Shown here one piece after another: positions 16,555-24,687 of a stretch of DNA of 24,782 bases. The DNA comes from SURF-33 sp964598885 (GTDB taxonomy: Bacteria > Desulfobacterota > Desulfobacteria > Desulfobacterales > Desulfosalsimonadaceae): NCBI GenBank assembly GCA_964598885.1, contig CAZRES010000035.1:1-24782 (forward strand), read 5' to 3'. The notes beneath the pieces are model-generated. The model made no database searches. It was not told the origin of the DNA and was given only the letters and a program-made list of their open reading frames with translations. How positions within the stretch are numbered: the stretch's first letter is position 1; the number at the start of each line of letters is the position of its first letter. A program made the translations under genes and the position numbers.

Positions 16555-17871
16555 ATGATCCGAACTAGCCTTTGCGGCCTGAAATTTTCTCCATTTTTTG
16601 GCCTATTATTGTTATTTATCATCGTTTTTGGTCTTTATGTTCCCTCATCCGCACAAGGGGCTCTCTTAAATCCATCTGATCCGACAATTACCGTTCCTGT
16701 CGCGGCTTCCGGGATTGCGGTGAACATCGGCGGTCTGTTTCAGGCGGATTACCGGTACTATACGGAATCGGAACGGCCGGACAGCCGGTTTATGATCCGC
16801 AGAGCCCAGGTGGAACTGACCAGCCGGATCCGGCCGTGGCTGATGCTCAATCTGGAATACGAGTTCAAGAACAACACCATCAATCATCTTCAGGACACCT
16901 TTGCGGAAATTTCCCACGGCTCCCATGCGGTCCGCATCGGGCATTTCAAGAAGCCCTTCGGGCTGGAACAGCAGAGCCCGGATGCGGGCATTCATTTTGC
17001 CGAGCGCTTCATGGGAGATTACCTGGCGCCCGGCCGGGATGTGGGTCTGATGCTGCACGGTCATCTTTTCCGTCATCGCCTCCATTATGCCGCCGGTTTG
17101 TTTAACACAGACGGCGATAATGTCGGCAATCGATCCGACGGCAGGGATGATCCGGAAATCGTCGGACGCATCGTGCTCGCACCTTTCGCCAACGCTTTTT
17201 CGGACTATCTTAAAAACCTGCAATTCGGGGGTTCCGGGTCGTATGCACGGATCAACCTGAGCGAACTTGATCTCAGGATCAAAACCAGCGGAATGGCAGA
17301 GACCAGCCGAAACCTTTACGTGCTGTCCAATAACACGAAATTCGGCGTATTGCAGACCGCCGACACCCAATGGCGCGCCGGGGCAGAGGCGGCCTGGGCC
17401 TGGCGATCCCTGGCCCTTCAGGGTGAATACATCCGGATGACCTACACTAATCTGAAACCGGTCGGAAAACCGGCCATGGACGCGGATTTCAAAGCCTGGC
17501 ACGTAAGTGCCCTTTATTTTTTCACGGGCGAAACCCTGTGGTTTTCAGACGGCACCCTTGAACCCGTTGTTCCGCTTGAACCGTTTGATCCCGCCGCGAA
17601 CGGTTTCGGGGCCTGGGGCTTTGCTATCCGTTATGCGCGCTTTCTGGGCGACGCAAAATGGATCAATCCGGCAGCCTTTGTCTCCTCTGAAAAGGCTGAA
17701 GCCGTCAGCCTGGCCATTAACTGGATTCTGACTCCGGCGCACAAGATTATTCTGGATTACACTTACACGGACCTGTCTGATCCCCTTCGCATTCGGGTAC
17801 ATCCCGATGGCGCCATTGATTATATCGAGAAAGAAAATGTGGTGATACTCCGCTATGCCATTGATTTTTAA
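16555..17871 (+). CDS. Phosphate-selective porin O/P-type outer-membrane porin
   Basis: A 438-aa outer-membrane porin. The signal peptide covers roughly residues 1-34 with the hydrophobic core FFGLLLLFIIVFGLYV and an end near SSAQG. The mature part begins with the typical OprP/OprO layout GLFQADYRYY, then FMIRRAQVELTSRI, LNLEYEF, VRIGHFKKPFGLEQQS and ERFMGDYLAPGRDVGLMLHG, and ends in a strand with terminal Phe (LRYAIDF). Porin O/P proteins form trimeric 16-stranded channels that favour anions such as phosphate or polyphosphate. Specificity here is not shown, and tungstate or molybdate passage is an idea based only on the nearby tupABC. GGAGCAGGG precedes the ATG. The heme/anchor gene starts 21 bp after its stop, so the two form an operon. 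Confidence 0.9.
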   Translation: MIRTSLCGLKFSPFFGLLLLFIIVFGLYVPSSAQGALLNPSDPTITVPVAASGIAVNIGGLFQADYRYYTESERPDSRFMIRRAQVELTSRIRPWLMLNLEYEFKNNTINHLQDTFAEISHGSHAVRIGHFKKPFGLEQQSPDAGIHFAERFMGDYLAPGRDVGLMLHGHLFRHRLHYAAGLFNTDGDNVGNRSDGRDDPEIVGRIVLAPFANAFSDYLKNLQFGGSGSYARINLSELDLRIKTSGMAETSRNLYVLSNNTKFGVLQTADTQWRAGAEAAWAWRSLALQGEYIRMTYTNLKPVGKPAMDADFKAWHVSALYFFTGETLWFSDGTLEPVVPLEPFDPAANGFGAWGFAIRYARFLGDAKWINPAAFVSSEKAEAVSLAINWILTPAHKIILDYTYTDLSDPLRIRVHPDGAIDYIEKENVVILRYAIDF

Positions 17872-17892
17872 CTAAAAAAACAAGGAGGAAAA

Positions 17893-19626
17893 ATGCGTAC
17901 ACAAAAACTGGTTATCCTGGTAATCACTCTGATGCTGATACCCGGCGGTCTTCTGTTTGCCGCCTACCATCACATGGGGGAGAGGGACTCGGAAAAATTT
18001 CTGGATGCCTATCCGGAAATGGCCGGCACCAAACTGGATCACTGCGCCCTGTGTCACAGCGGCGGCTCTTATGAAAATAACCGCGGGCGCATGGTTACTC
18101 TGGGATCCTGCCAGTGGTGTCACTATTCCTACGGTTATGACGGCTCGGGCGATATTGCCGACACCATGAACCAGTACGGCAATGATTTTAAGTCATACGG
18201 CCGAAACGTTACGGCGGTTATGGACATTGCCGATATGGATTCCGACGGCGACGGCTATACCAATGCCGAAGAAATCGCCGCGGGCACTTATCCCGGCAAC
18301 GCGGATGATCATCCCGACCTTACCGTGGCGCCCTACCGGATTTATACTCTGGCCCAACTGGAAGAAATGGGCCGGCACACCCAGTTCATGCTGATGAACG
18401 CTTCCCGGTCGGATGACGCTTACGTGGAATATACCGGCGTTCCGGTTAGGGATGTGCTTGATGACGCCGGCATTCTCTCCAGTGCTACGGAAATCATCGC
18501 CTACGCTCCCGACGGCTGGGCCCAGACTCATCCTCTGGAATATGAGGCGGGCGACGAAATGTATCATGTCTACGGCAACATGCCCGGCCAGACCTATCAG
18601 TACCCGCCGGCCACCTATTATTATGATGAAGAGGCCGACCTGGCCCTGAACTCCGCATACGGCTGGTGTGATTACAGCGATCCGGCATGCGTGGGCCGAT
18701 CCCATGGCGACCCCATTACTGTCGACGGCGGCCTGAAAGCCATCCTGGCCTATAAGCGCGAAGCAGAAGGCGTTTACCTGGATCCCGGTTTTCTGGACGC
18801 GGAAAACCGCATCGACGGCGAAGGTCCCTTCCGCATGGTGGTGCCCCAGAAATCCGTCAACCCGCCGGACCAGTCGAGCCGCTCGCCGCAGCAGGATGTG
18901 GTCTGGCCCTATGTTTATGAATGGGACCATAACGCCGGGGCATGCACTAAATCCACTACCATCCTCAAAGTGGCTCCGCTGCCTGAGGGAACCACGGATA
19001 TCGATATCCTGGAAGCCGGATGGAGCTACGTGGACCAGAATAAAATTATCGTCTACGGCGCCATTGATGGAACCGATTCCAACGGAAACGGGATACTCGA
19101 CTCCGAAGAATTCGTGCGGGAAACCAGCGATCATGATGATGACGGAATTCCGGATTACGAGGATCCAGACACCGCCCGGTTCCGGCACGTCAAAGGTCTT
19201 TCAAAAATCCTGATGCACTGCCGGCAGGGAGAATTCACCTCCATTGCGGCTCTGGCGGAAGAGGATACTTCTTTACCCAATGAGGATAAACCGGATGTCG
19301 ATTTTCCCTATGGTGCGATCAAATTCAGCGTTGTCGCCTTAGACGACGGCGCGTCCGTGGAGATGGACATGGTCTTTCCCGAGGATGTGCCGACCTATGC
19401 CCAACTTTACCTGATCACGCCAACGGAATGGAAACCGCTTTCCTTCAGCGGCAACGACGGCGATAACGTAATCCGGGTAAAATTAACCGATGGTGAATCG
19501 GCAACCGATGGTGATGACGATGCCGACGGGGCCGTCAGAAACATCGTGGCCCTGGGAGTTCCGGCAGAAGCCCCGGCAAAAAAAAGCAGCGACAGCACCT
19601 GTTTTATCAAGACAATGTTGAAATAA
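17893..19626 (+). CDS. Secreted diheme c-type, Ca-binding, anchor-domain protein with CFIKT tail
   Basis: A 577-aa exported mosaic protein. In order: a signal peptide (about 1-23); two c-type heme motifs, CALCH (51-55) and CQWCH (73-77); a Ca-binding loop DMDSDGDGYTNAEE (114-127); a region of about 145-345 resembling the sulfite-oxidase-type molybdopterin fold (YTGVPVRDVLDDAG, GEGPFRMVVPQ) but without an obvious ligand Cys at the usual place; a second Ca-type region (DSNGNGILDSEE, DHDDDGIPDYED, 395-424); a C-terminal domain (about 470-555) that resembles 'choice-of-anchor U'; and the tail SSDSTCFIKTMLK. It therefore looks like an electron-transfer-capable periplasmic or surface protein held by a C-terminal signal. 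A perfect AAGGAGG lies just upstream, 21 bp after the porin gene. I recognise no single named family for the whole architecture. An intrinsic terminator follows. Confidence 0.85.
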   Translation: MRTQKLVILVITLMLIPGGLLFAAYHHMGERDSEKFLDAYPEMAGTKLDHCALCHSGGSYENNRGRMVTLGSCQWCHYSYGYDGSGDIADTMNQYGNDFKSYGRNVTAVMDIADMDSDGDGYTNAEEIAAGTYPGNADDHPDLTVAPYRIYTLAQLEEMGRHTQFMLMNASRSDDAYVEYTGVPVRDVLDDAGILSSATEIIAYAPDGWAQTHPLEYEAGDEMYHVYGNMPGQTYQYPPATYYYDEEADLALNSAYGWCDYSDPACVGRSHGDPITVDGGLKAILAYKREAEGVYLDPGFLDAENRIDGEGPFRMVVPQKSVNPPDQSSRSPQQDVVWPYVYEWDHNAGACTKSTTILKVAPLPEGTTDIDILEAGWSYVDQNKIIVYGAIDGTDSNGNGILDSEEFVRETSDHDDDGIPDYEDPDTARFRHVKGLSKILMHCRQGEFTSIAALAEEDTSLPNEDKPDVDFPYGAIKFSVVALDDGASVEMDMVFPEDVPTYAQLYLITPTEWKPLSFSGNDGDNVIRVKLTDGESATDGDDDADGAVRNIVALGVPAEAPAKKSSDSTCFIKTMLK

Positions 19627-19664
19627 ACTTCGAAATCTGACATATTCCGACAACAGACGCAGAG

Positions 19665-19694
19665 GACCGGCGCCACATCGGCGACCGGTCTTTT
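19665..19694 (+). terminator. Intrinsic terminator between the heme/anchor gene and tupA
   Basis: GACCGGCGCC pairs with GGCG-A-CCGGTC (10 bp, one bulged A, loop ACATC) and is followed by TTTT at 19691-19694. It starts 39 bases after the stop at 19626. It should end the porin-heme transcript, although partial readthrough or attenuation of tupABC is possible since no clear tupA promoter lies downstream. Confidence 0.75.
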
Positions 19695-19744
19695 GCGCCA
19701 AGGCGATATTACGATGATGCTTTGCTTCAAAGGAGGTTGCAATA

Positions 19745-20668
19745 ATGGGCGGGTTTGGCATAGCATGTAAACGAGCAGTTCTTATTTTGATTTTTTTTTC
19801 CATTATGTTCTGGGGACTTGCGGCAGCTCAGGGAAAAAGCATCAAAATGTCCACGACCACCAGCACCCGGGATTCCGGACTGCTGGATGTACTGCTGCCG
19901 GCGTTTGAAAAAGAAACCGGCATCACAGTGCATGTCATTGCCAAGGGAACCGGAGCCGCCGTCCGGGACGGCAGAGACGGAAACGTCGATATCATCTTTG
20001 TTCACGCCGTGGATCTTGAAAAGCAATTTGTGGCAGACGGCTATGGTACGCGCCGATATCCGGTGATGCACAATGACTTTGTTATCGTCGGTCCCGCCGA
20101 TGACCCGGCCGGCATCGCGGGAATGACCCAGGCTGGTCCGGCCTTGGAAAAAATTGCCAGATCCGATGCAATTTTTGTTTCCCGGGGTGATGAAAGCGGC
20201 ACCCACATCAAAGAACAGGAACTATGGCGCGCCGCGGGCGTTGCTCTGAAAACCGAAACCCGAAAATATACCTCAGCAGGCCGGACCGTAACGGAAACCC
20301 TGATTTCACCGGCCGGCATGACGGACCGCTACCTGTCCATCGGCCAGGGCATGGGCGCGGCCCTTACCCTGACGGCGGAAAAACAGGCCTATACCCTGAC
20401 CGACCGGGGCACATTTCTGGAATACAAGCTGGGCCGGAAACAGGGCCTGGATCTTGAAATCCTGTGCGAAGGAGACCCGATGCTGGCCAATCCCTACGGC
20501 ATCATCCCGGTCAATCCGGAAAAACATCCCCATGTCAACTACGATATGGCCCGGCAGCTTGCCGAATGGATCACCTCGCCCAGGGGACAGACTCTGATTG
20601 CCGATTACAAAATCCACGGCCAGTCGCTTTTTTTCCCGGATGCCGTCTCCATTGACAAAGATTCGTAA
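19745..20668 (+). CDS. tupA: Tungstate ABC transporter substrate-binding protein
   Basis: A 307-aa periplasmic binding protein. The signal peptide covers about residues 1-30 (hydrophobic AVLILIFFSIMFWGLAAA). The mature start, MSTTTSTRDSGLLDVLLP, is the TupA hallmark, where the Ser/Thr-rich loop binds the oxyanion. VIAKGTGAAVRDGRDGNVDI and FVSRGDESGTHIKE are further family motifs. TupA proteins bind tungstate with very high affinity and prefer it over molybdate. In strict anaerobes tungsten serves formate dehydrogenases and aldehyde oxidoreductases. AAAGGAGGTT lies seven bases before the ATG. tupB follows directly after the stop, so tupABC is a tight operon. Confidence 0.94.
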   Translation: MGGFGIACKRAVLILIFFSIMFWGLAAAQGKSIKMSTTTSTRDSGLLDVLLPAFEKETGITVHVIAKGTGAAVRDGRDGNVDIIFVHAVDLEKQFVADGYGTRRYPVMHNDFVIVGPADDPAGIAGMTQAGPALEKIARSDAIFVSRGDESGTHIKEQELWRAAGVALKTETRKYTSAGRTVTETLISPAGMTDRYLSIGQGMGAALTLTAEKQAYTLTDRGTFLEYKLGRKQGLDLEILCEGDPMLANPYGIIPVNPEKHPHVNYDMARQLAEWITSPRGQTLIADYKIHGQSLFFPDAVSIDKDS

Positions 20669-21364
20669 ATGGGCTTTTTCACCGACGGACTGATATCGGC
20701 GTTCCGGCTCATTGCCTCCCTGGATGCCGAGCTCCTGGGCATCATATCGGTGTCGCTGAAAATCAGCGCCATGGCGACCCTGGTTGCCGCCCTCGCCGGA
20801 ATGCCCGCCGGCGTGCTGATCGCCCTGCGGGAATTTGCTTTTAAGCGGGCCGTCATCACCCTTTTAAATACTCTGCTGTCTGTACCCACTGTGGTCATCG
20901 GCCTGTTTGTCTATGCGTTTGTCTCAAGACAAGGCATCTTCGGGACCTTTGATCTCCTCTATACGCCCAAGGCCATCGTCATCGGGCAGATTCTCCTGAT
21001 TTTTCCCATTGTGGCGACCTTCACCCTGTCGGCGGTCAGCCGCATCGATCCCCGGTACCGGACGACGGCCCTTACTCTGGGCGCCACCGGTTTTCAGGCG
21101 GCCCTGGTGGTGATAAAGGAGGCCCGGTTCGGCATTGTGGCGGCCCTGGTGGCGGCTTTCGGGCGGGTGATCTCGGAAATCGGCATCTCCATGATGCTCG
21201 GCGGCAACATCAAAGGATTTACCCGGACCATGACCACGGCTATGGCCCTGGAATACGACAAAGGCGCTTTCAGTCTGGCCATGGCGTTGGGGATTATCCT
21301 GCTGGGGATCAGCCTGACGCTGAACATCCTGCTCCAGTATTTCCAGGGAAAGGTTTCCCAGTGA
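20669..21364 (+). CDS. tupB: Tungstate ABC transporter permease
   Basis: A 231-aa inner-membrane permease with about five or six membrane segments. It starts immediately after the tupA stop (TAA then ATG), with no intergenic base. The EAA-type cytosolic loop that contacts the ATPase is at about residues 132-155 (LGATGFQAALVVIKEARFG). SEIGISMMLGGNIKG near the C-terminal side is characteristic of TupB/WtpB-type permeases. It overlaps tupC by four bases (GTGA). It acts with TupA and TupC to carry tungstate into the cytosol. Confidence 0.94.
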   Translation: MGFFTDGLISAFRLIASLDAELLGIISVSLKISAMATLVAALAGMPAGVLIALREFAFKRAVITLLNTLLSVPTVVIGLFVYAFVSRQGIFGTFDLLYTPKAIVIGQILLIFPIVATFTLSAVSRIDPRYRTTALTLGATGFQAALVVIKEARFGIVAALVAAFGRVISEIGISMMLGGNIKGFTRTMTTAMALEYDKGAFSLAMALGIILLGISLTLNILLQYFQGKVSQ

Positions 21365-22431
21365 CCCTTTATGCGTTGGACCATATCTATAAAGATTTTC
21401 AGGGCCGGCGGGTTCTGGATATCGCTGAGCTCCGAATAGAAGCCGGAGCGGTCTATTCCCTGGTCGGACCCAACGGCGCCGGCAAAACCACCCTGCTCCA
21501 TATTCTTGCCTTTCTGCTGGAACCGTCCGGCGGAACCCTGAGATTCAAAGGCCGGCCGGTAGGCTTTGAACGACGCAGCCTCACGGCGCTTCGGAAAAAC
21601 GTGGTGCTGGTCAACCAGCATCCGCTTGTTTTCAGCGCCTCGGTTTTCAGCAACGTGGCGTTCGGTCTTAAAACCCGGAAGATTCCCAAGGCCAAGCAGG
21701 CCTCTCTGGTGGCCCACGCCCTTTCCCAGGTGGGCATGAGCCGGTTTATCCATGCCGACGCCCGGCATCTTTCCGGCGGCGAAACCCGCCGCATCGCCAT
21801 TGCACGAGCGCTTGCGTGCATGCCGGAAGTGCTGCTGCTGGATGAACCCACTGCTGATCTGGATGTGGAAAACCGAAATGCCGTGGAGGCCATTATCGCT
21901 GATATGGCCGCGCAAAACCGGATGACCCTGATTTTCTGCACCCACGATCACGACCAGGCGTCCCGGCTGACCCCTCAAGCTATCCGCCTCCAGGAAGGCC
22001 GCCTGACGGATCTGATTCATGAAAATATTTTCAAAGGGGAGGTGGTGGTCGAAAACAATCAATTTTTCTGCCGCGCCGCCGACGCCATCCATATTCCCAT
22101 CCGGCCCACGGACCGAAAAAAAATCCGGATATCCATCCATCCGGCATCCGTTGAAATCGTCGATGTCTTTCCGGAAGGCCCGTCAACGGGTACCGGTTCG
22201 CCCTCCATTTTTCCGGGAAAAATCATCGCGCTACAAGACGCGGGCCCTGATATCCGCCTCCGGGTCGATATCGGCATCAGTCTTCAATTGCTGATGGAAA
22301 AATCCCAATACGCGGCGCGAAATATCCGCATCGGTGATCCGGTGGGAATCCGTGTTGATGCCTCTGCCGTGACCTGCCTGACCGACGATGATCCGCCAGG
22401 CTTTTCTGATGCGGTCGCACGAAAATTCTAA
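21361..22431 (+). CDS. tupC: Tungstate ABC transporter ATPase with C-terminal TOBE-like region
   Basis: A 356-aa ATPase subunit. It starts at GTG 21361, inside the tupB stop (GTGA overlap), which implies translational coupling. Walker A is GPNGAGKTT (36-44), the signature LSGGETRR (137-144), Walker B LLLDEPTADLD (158-168) and the H-loop CTHDHDQ. The C-terminal part (about 230-345) carries IRISIHPASVEIV and a late VGIRVDASAV, typical of a TOBE/molybdate-binding-like regulatory region. In relatives such regions bind the oxyanion and inhibit transport when the cell is full. That role here is inference. Confidence 0.93.
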   Translation: MTLYALDHIYKDFQGRRVLDIAELRIEAGAVYSLVGPNGAGKTTLLHILAFLLEPSGGTLRFKGRPVGFERRSLTALRKNVVLVNQHPLVFSASVFSNVAFGLKTRKIPKAKQASLVAHALSQVGMSRFIHADARHLSGGETRRIAIARALACMPEVLLLDEPTADLDVENRNAVEAIIADMAAQNRMTLIFCTHDHDQASRLTPQAIRLQEGRLTDLIHENIFKGEVVVENNQFFCRAADAIHIPIRPTDRKKIRISIHPASVEIVDVFPEGPSTGTGSPSIFPGKIIALQDAGPDIRLRVDIGISLQLLMEKSQYAARNIRIGDPVGIRVDASAVTCLTDDDPPGFSDAVARKF

Positions 22432-22476
22432 ACCGGGCAACCACCGGGTAACCCTCGATTCCACTGGAACTATGGA

Positions 22477-23646
22477 CTACATATCCAGCACGGTCAATGC
22501 CAGAGGCGTCTTACAGAGCATTTCCCCGCCGGAGGCCGTGACCCGCACCGGGCATTCCAGACGCATGCCGCCCACATCCGGCACATTGATGACAAGGGCC
22601 GCCACTTCCACCACATTTTCTTCAAGGACCACATCCCGGAACTCATCATTATTAACGATAGCCGGGAACCACTCATGGCCGATTACTCCAAGCCCGTGGC
22701 CGAAACCGGGTAGCGTATAGGCGACATAACCCGAGGACGTCACGCTGTCATTGACCGCCTGCCATACCTGGCCCACGGTATTCCCGGTCTTCAAATTTTT
22801 CACCAGAACCTCGGCTGCAGCAAGATAGGCATCCGCCAGCTTCCATTGTTCCGGAGTGGGTTTTCCAAGAATATAGTTATGAGAAAGATCTGAATAATAC
22901 TGCTTGTACGTGGGATGCATGTCCACCAGAAGGCTTTCATTCCGCTGAACCACTTTGTCCGTGGGAGGCGTGCAGCCACCTAAAGGATACCATGTACGAT
23001 AACCCGAGGCGATCTCGCTGGAACCCGTTACCGGCCAGTGATATTCGCTGCCCAGCCGCCGCATTTCCATTTCGCCGATGCCGGCGATCTCCATTTCGCT
23101 GATCCCGATGTAAAGAGCTTCCTTTATCCTTTCCTGCGCCGCATCCGCAATGGCCCCGGCGTGCCGCATGAGCTTAATTTCCTCAGGCTCTTTTACAAAG
23201 GTGACCTCATCCATGAGATCAAGGGCATTTATAAATTTAGCCCTGGGCAGATGGGTTTTCAGATAATCCATTTCCGTGGCGAAAAGATACCCCGCGCCCA
23301 CCCGTGGCGAATGCCCCATTTCGAGGCCGATTACCGCATTTTCATATCCCAGGGACTTCACCTTGGCCACGACTAACTCCCATAAATCCATGCCCGGAAG
23401 CGGAGCATAAGGGGTGATATCAGCCATCCAGGAATCGTCCTTAACGCGTTCGGCATCCATCAAGAGAGTGATCAACTCGGCATAACCGTCTTTTGACACA
23501 GCCATCACGCTGCGCCAGGGGACGAAGGCTCCGGCCGCATAATTGGCGGTAAGCCCCCGAGTCCCCAAAAACAAATCGATCCCGCGTTTGGTCATTCCGT
23601 CCTGAATTTTTTTGATTCTTGCCGGATAATTGATGTGGATGTCCAT
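22477..23646 (-). CDS. M24 family metallopeptidase (Xaa-Pro peptidase/creatinase fold)
   Basis: A 389-aa cytosolic pita-bread-fold enzyme. An N-terminal creatinase-like domain (about 1-140) precedes the M24 catalytic domain. The expected metal ligands are D242 (LLVDMHP), D253 (YYSDLSHN), H317 (GFGHGLG) and E364 (RLECPV). The fifth ligand, normally Glu in an EPG context, is not in its usual sequence; E347 in NVVEVAALV is the best candidate. Relatives include Xaa-Pro aminopeptidases, creatinase and ectoine hydrolase, so I do not assign a substrate. A strong AAAGGAGGAAA lies nine bases before the ATG at 23646. It converges on tupC (45 bp between stops) and lies 172 bp downstream of the TetR gene on the same strand, so the regulator may control it. 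Confidence 0.88.
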   Translation of the reverse strand: MDIHINYPARIKKIQDGMTKRGIDLFLGTRGLTANYAAGAFVPWRSVMAVSKDGYAELITLLMDAERVKDDSWMADITPYAPLPGMDLWELVVAKVKSLGYENAVIGLEMGHSPRVGAGYLFATEMDYLKTHLPRAKFINALDLMDEVTFVKEPEEIKLMRHAGAIADAAQERIKEALYIGISEMEIAGIGEMEMRRLGSEYHWPVTGSSEIASGYRTWYPLGGCTPPTDKVVQRNESLLVDMHPTYKQYYSDLSHNYILGKPTPEQWKLADAYLAAAEVLVKNLKTGNTVGQVWQAVNDSVTSSGYVAYTLPGFGHGLGVIGHEWFPAIVNNDEFRDVVLEENVVEVAALVINVPDVGGMRLECPVRVTASGGEMLCKTPLALTVLDM

Positions 23647-23818
23647 GCCTGTTTCCTCCTTTTGCTTTGCTGCGGTGGATTGGTGTTGGAACAGATTGAG
23701 GTTGCCCGCGTTTTATTTTACAAAACGGCCTTCTTTTCGAGATTGACGACGCCAAGAAAATCCAGTGTAAGAGCAGCACGGCTATTTACGAAGCCATGGC
23801 TTTCTGGATGCGACAAAA

Positions 23819-24412
23819 TTACGAATCGGCGGTTCTGCGCAGCAGGCCGGTCAAGATGAGATCAAGTCCGTTCTCAAACATCTGCTCTGTGGAATATCCG
23901 TCCGACTTGATATAGGTCTTGATGATAAACATGACATAAAACGAATAAAAAAGCTCAGCGGTCAGATCGATGTCGATTTTACGAAAAACTCCTGAGGTCA
24001 CACCCTTTTTTAAAATCGATTTAATCAGGTTCACCGATGCGGTGTCGATTTCAGGAAACCGCACTTTGCGGGGAGAAAGAGGAAATATGGACGGGTCATC
24101 CACAAGGATCTGCCGCAGGTGAACATCCTCGGCAAGATATCCGTATCCTTTCCTCCCCATCGTCAGAAACTGTTCCTTTACATCTTCGATCCCGGCAATA
24201 GATTCAAACACCTTTATCTGCCAGCGCTTGATGCCAAACATCACGGTTTTTTCATAAAGATCGTTTTTATCTTTTACATATCGGTAAAGCGTACCCGTCG
24301 CCACGCCCAATTCCTGGGCGATATCTTCCACCCGGCTCCGCTTGAAACCATAGCGGCTGAAAACCTCAAGAGCGGTTTCATAAATCTGGTCAAGATTTAT
24401 TTTTTTTGCCAT
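23819..24412 (-). CDS. TetR/AcrR family transcriptional regulator
   Basis: A 197-aa repressor-type protein. The N-terminal helix-turn-helix is at about residues 28-47 (VEDIAQELGVATGTLYRYVK), preceded by the usual helix ALEVFSRYGFKRS. The C-terminal ligand-binding and dimer domain (about 60-190) has no recognisable ligand signature. TetR proteins often repress themselves and a neighbour. A perfect 11-bp inverted repeat lies 17-51 bases upstream of its start and is the likely operator. The M24 peptidase gene downstream on the same strand is a candidate target. Confidence 0.92.
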   Translation of the reverse strand: MAKKINLDQIYETALEVFSRYGFKRSRVEDIAQELGVATGTLYRYVKDKNDLYEKTVMFGIKRWQIKVFESIAGIEDVKEQFLTMGRKGYGYLAEDVHLRQILVDDPSIFPLSPRKVRFPEIDTASVNLIKSILKKGVTSGVFRKIDIDLTAELFYSFYVMFIIKTYIKSDGYSTEQMFENGLDLILTGLLRRTADS

Positions 24413-24428
24413 TTTATGAGCTTATAAA

Positions 24429-24463
24429 AATGAAAAAATGATTTAATTTTTTATTTTTTCATT
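24429..24463. promoter_or_regulatory. Perfect inverted repeat upstream of the TetR gene (likely operator)
   Basis: AATGAAAAAAT (24429-24439) and ATTTTTTCATT (24453-24463) are exact reverse complements separated by 13 bp. The site sits just upstream of the TetR start at 24412, where an autoregulatory operator is expected. The arms are AT-only apart from one G/C, so a chance repeat in AT-rich DNA is possible. Confidence 0.55.
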
Positions 24464-24608
24464 AGCATGCAAACTTGTCCATGTCAACTTGAAAAATCAT
24501 ACAACCGGGAAGTAAACATTTTCTCCCGTCAATGTACTTCTTTTTGCAGGCAAAACCGTAAAAACAAGCAAATGTTGCTATTCTAAAATCCGTCCTTTAT
24601 CCATGTTG

Positions 24609-24637
24609 TTGCTTCGGCCGGACGAACCGTGTATATT
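24609..24637 (+). promoter_or_regulatory. Candidate promoter of the HTH regulator gene
   Basis: TTGCTT (24609-24614), a 17-bp spacer and TATATT (24632-24637, 5/6) lie about 50 bases before the ATG at 24688. Confidence 0.4.
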
Positions 24638-24687
24638 CATTCCGATATCGACATATGCGGACAAGGCAGGAAACGAAAGGAACCGCC

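Noticed and set aside
18193..19188. 331-codon minus-strand frame inside the heme/anchor gene
   Set aside because: The plus strand shows a signal peptide, heme motifs and Ca loops, so the minus frame is a shadow.
19627..19744. Molybdenum/tungsten cofactor riboswitch before tupA
   Set aside because: The 118-nt gap holds an intrinsic terminator, and I could not match the conserved Moco RNA core by eye. A covariance-model search would settle it.
21094..22140. 348-codon minus-strand frame across tupB and tupC
   Set aside because: It is antisense to two clear ABC transporter genes that overlap by four bases, and it has no domain signature.
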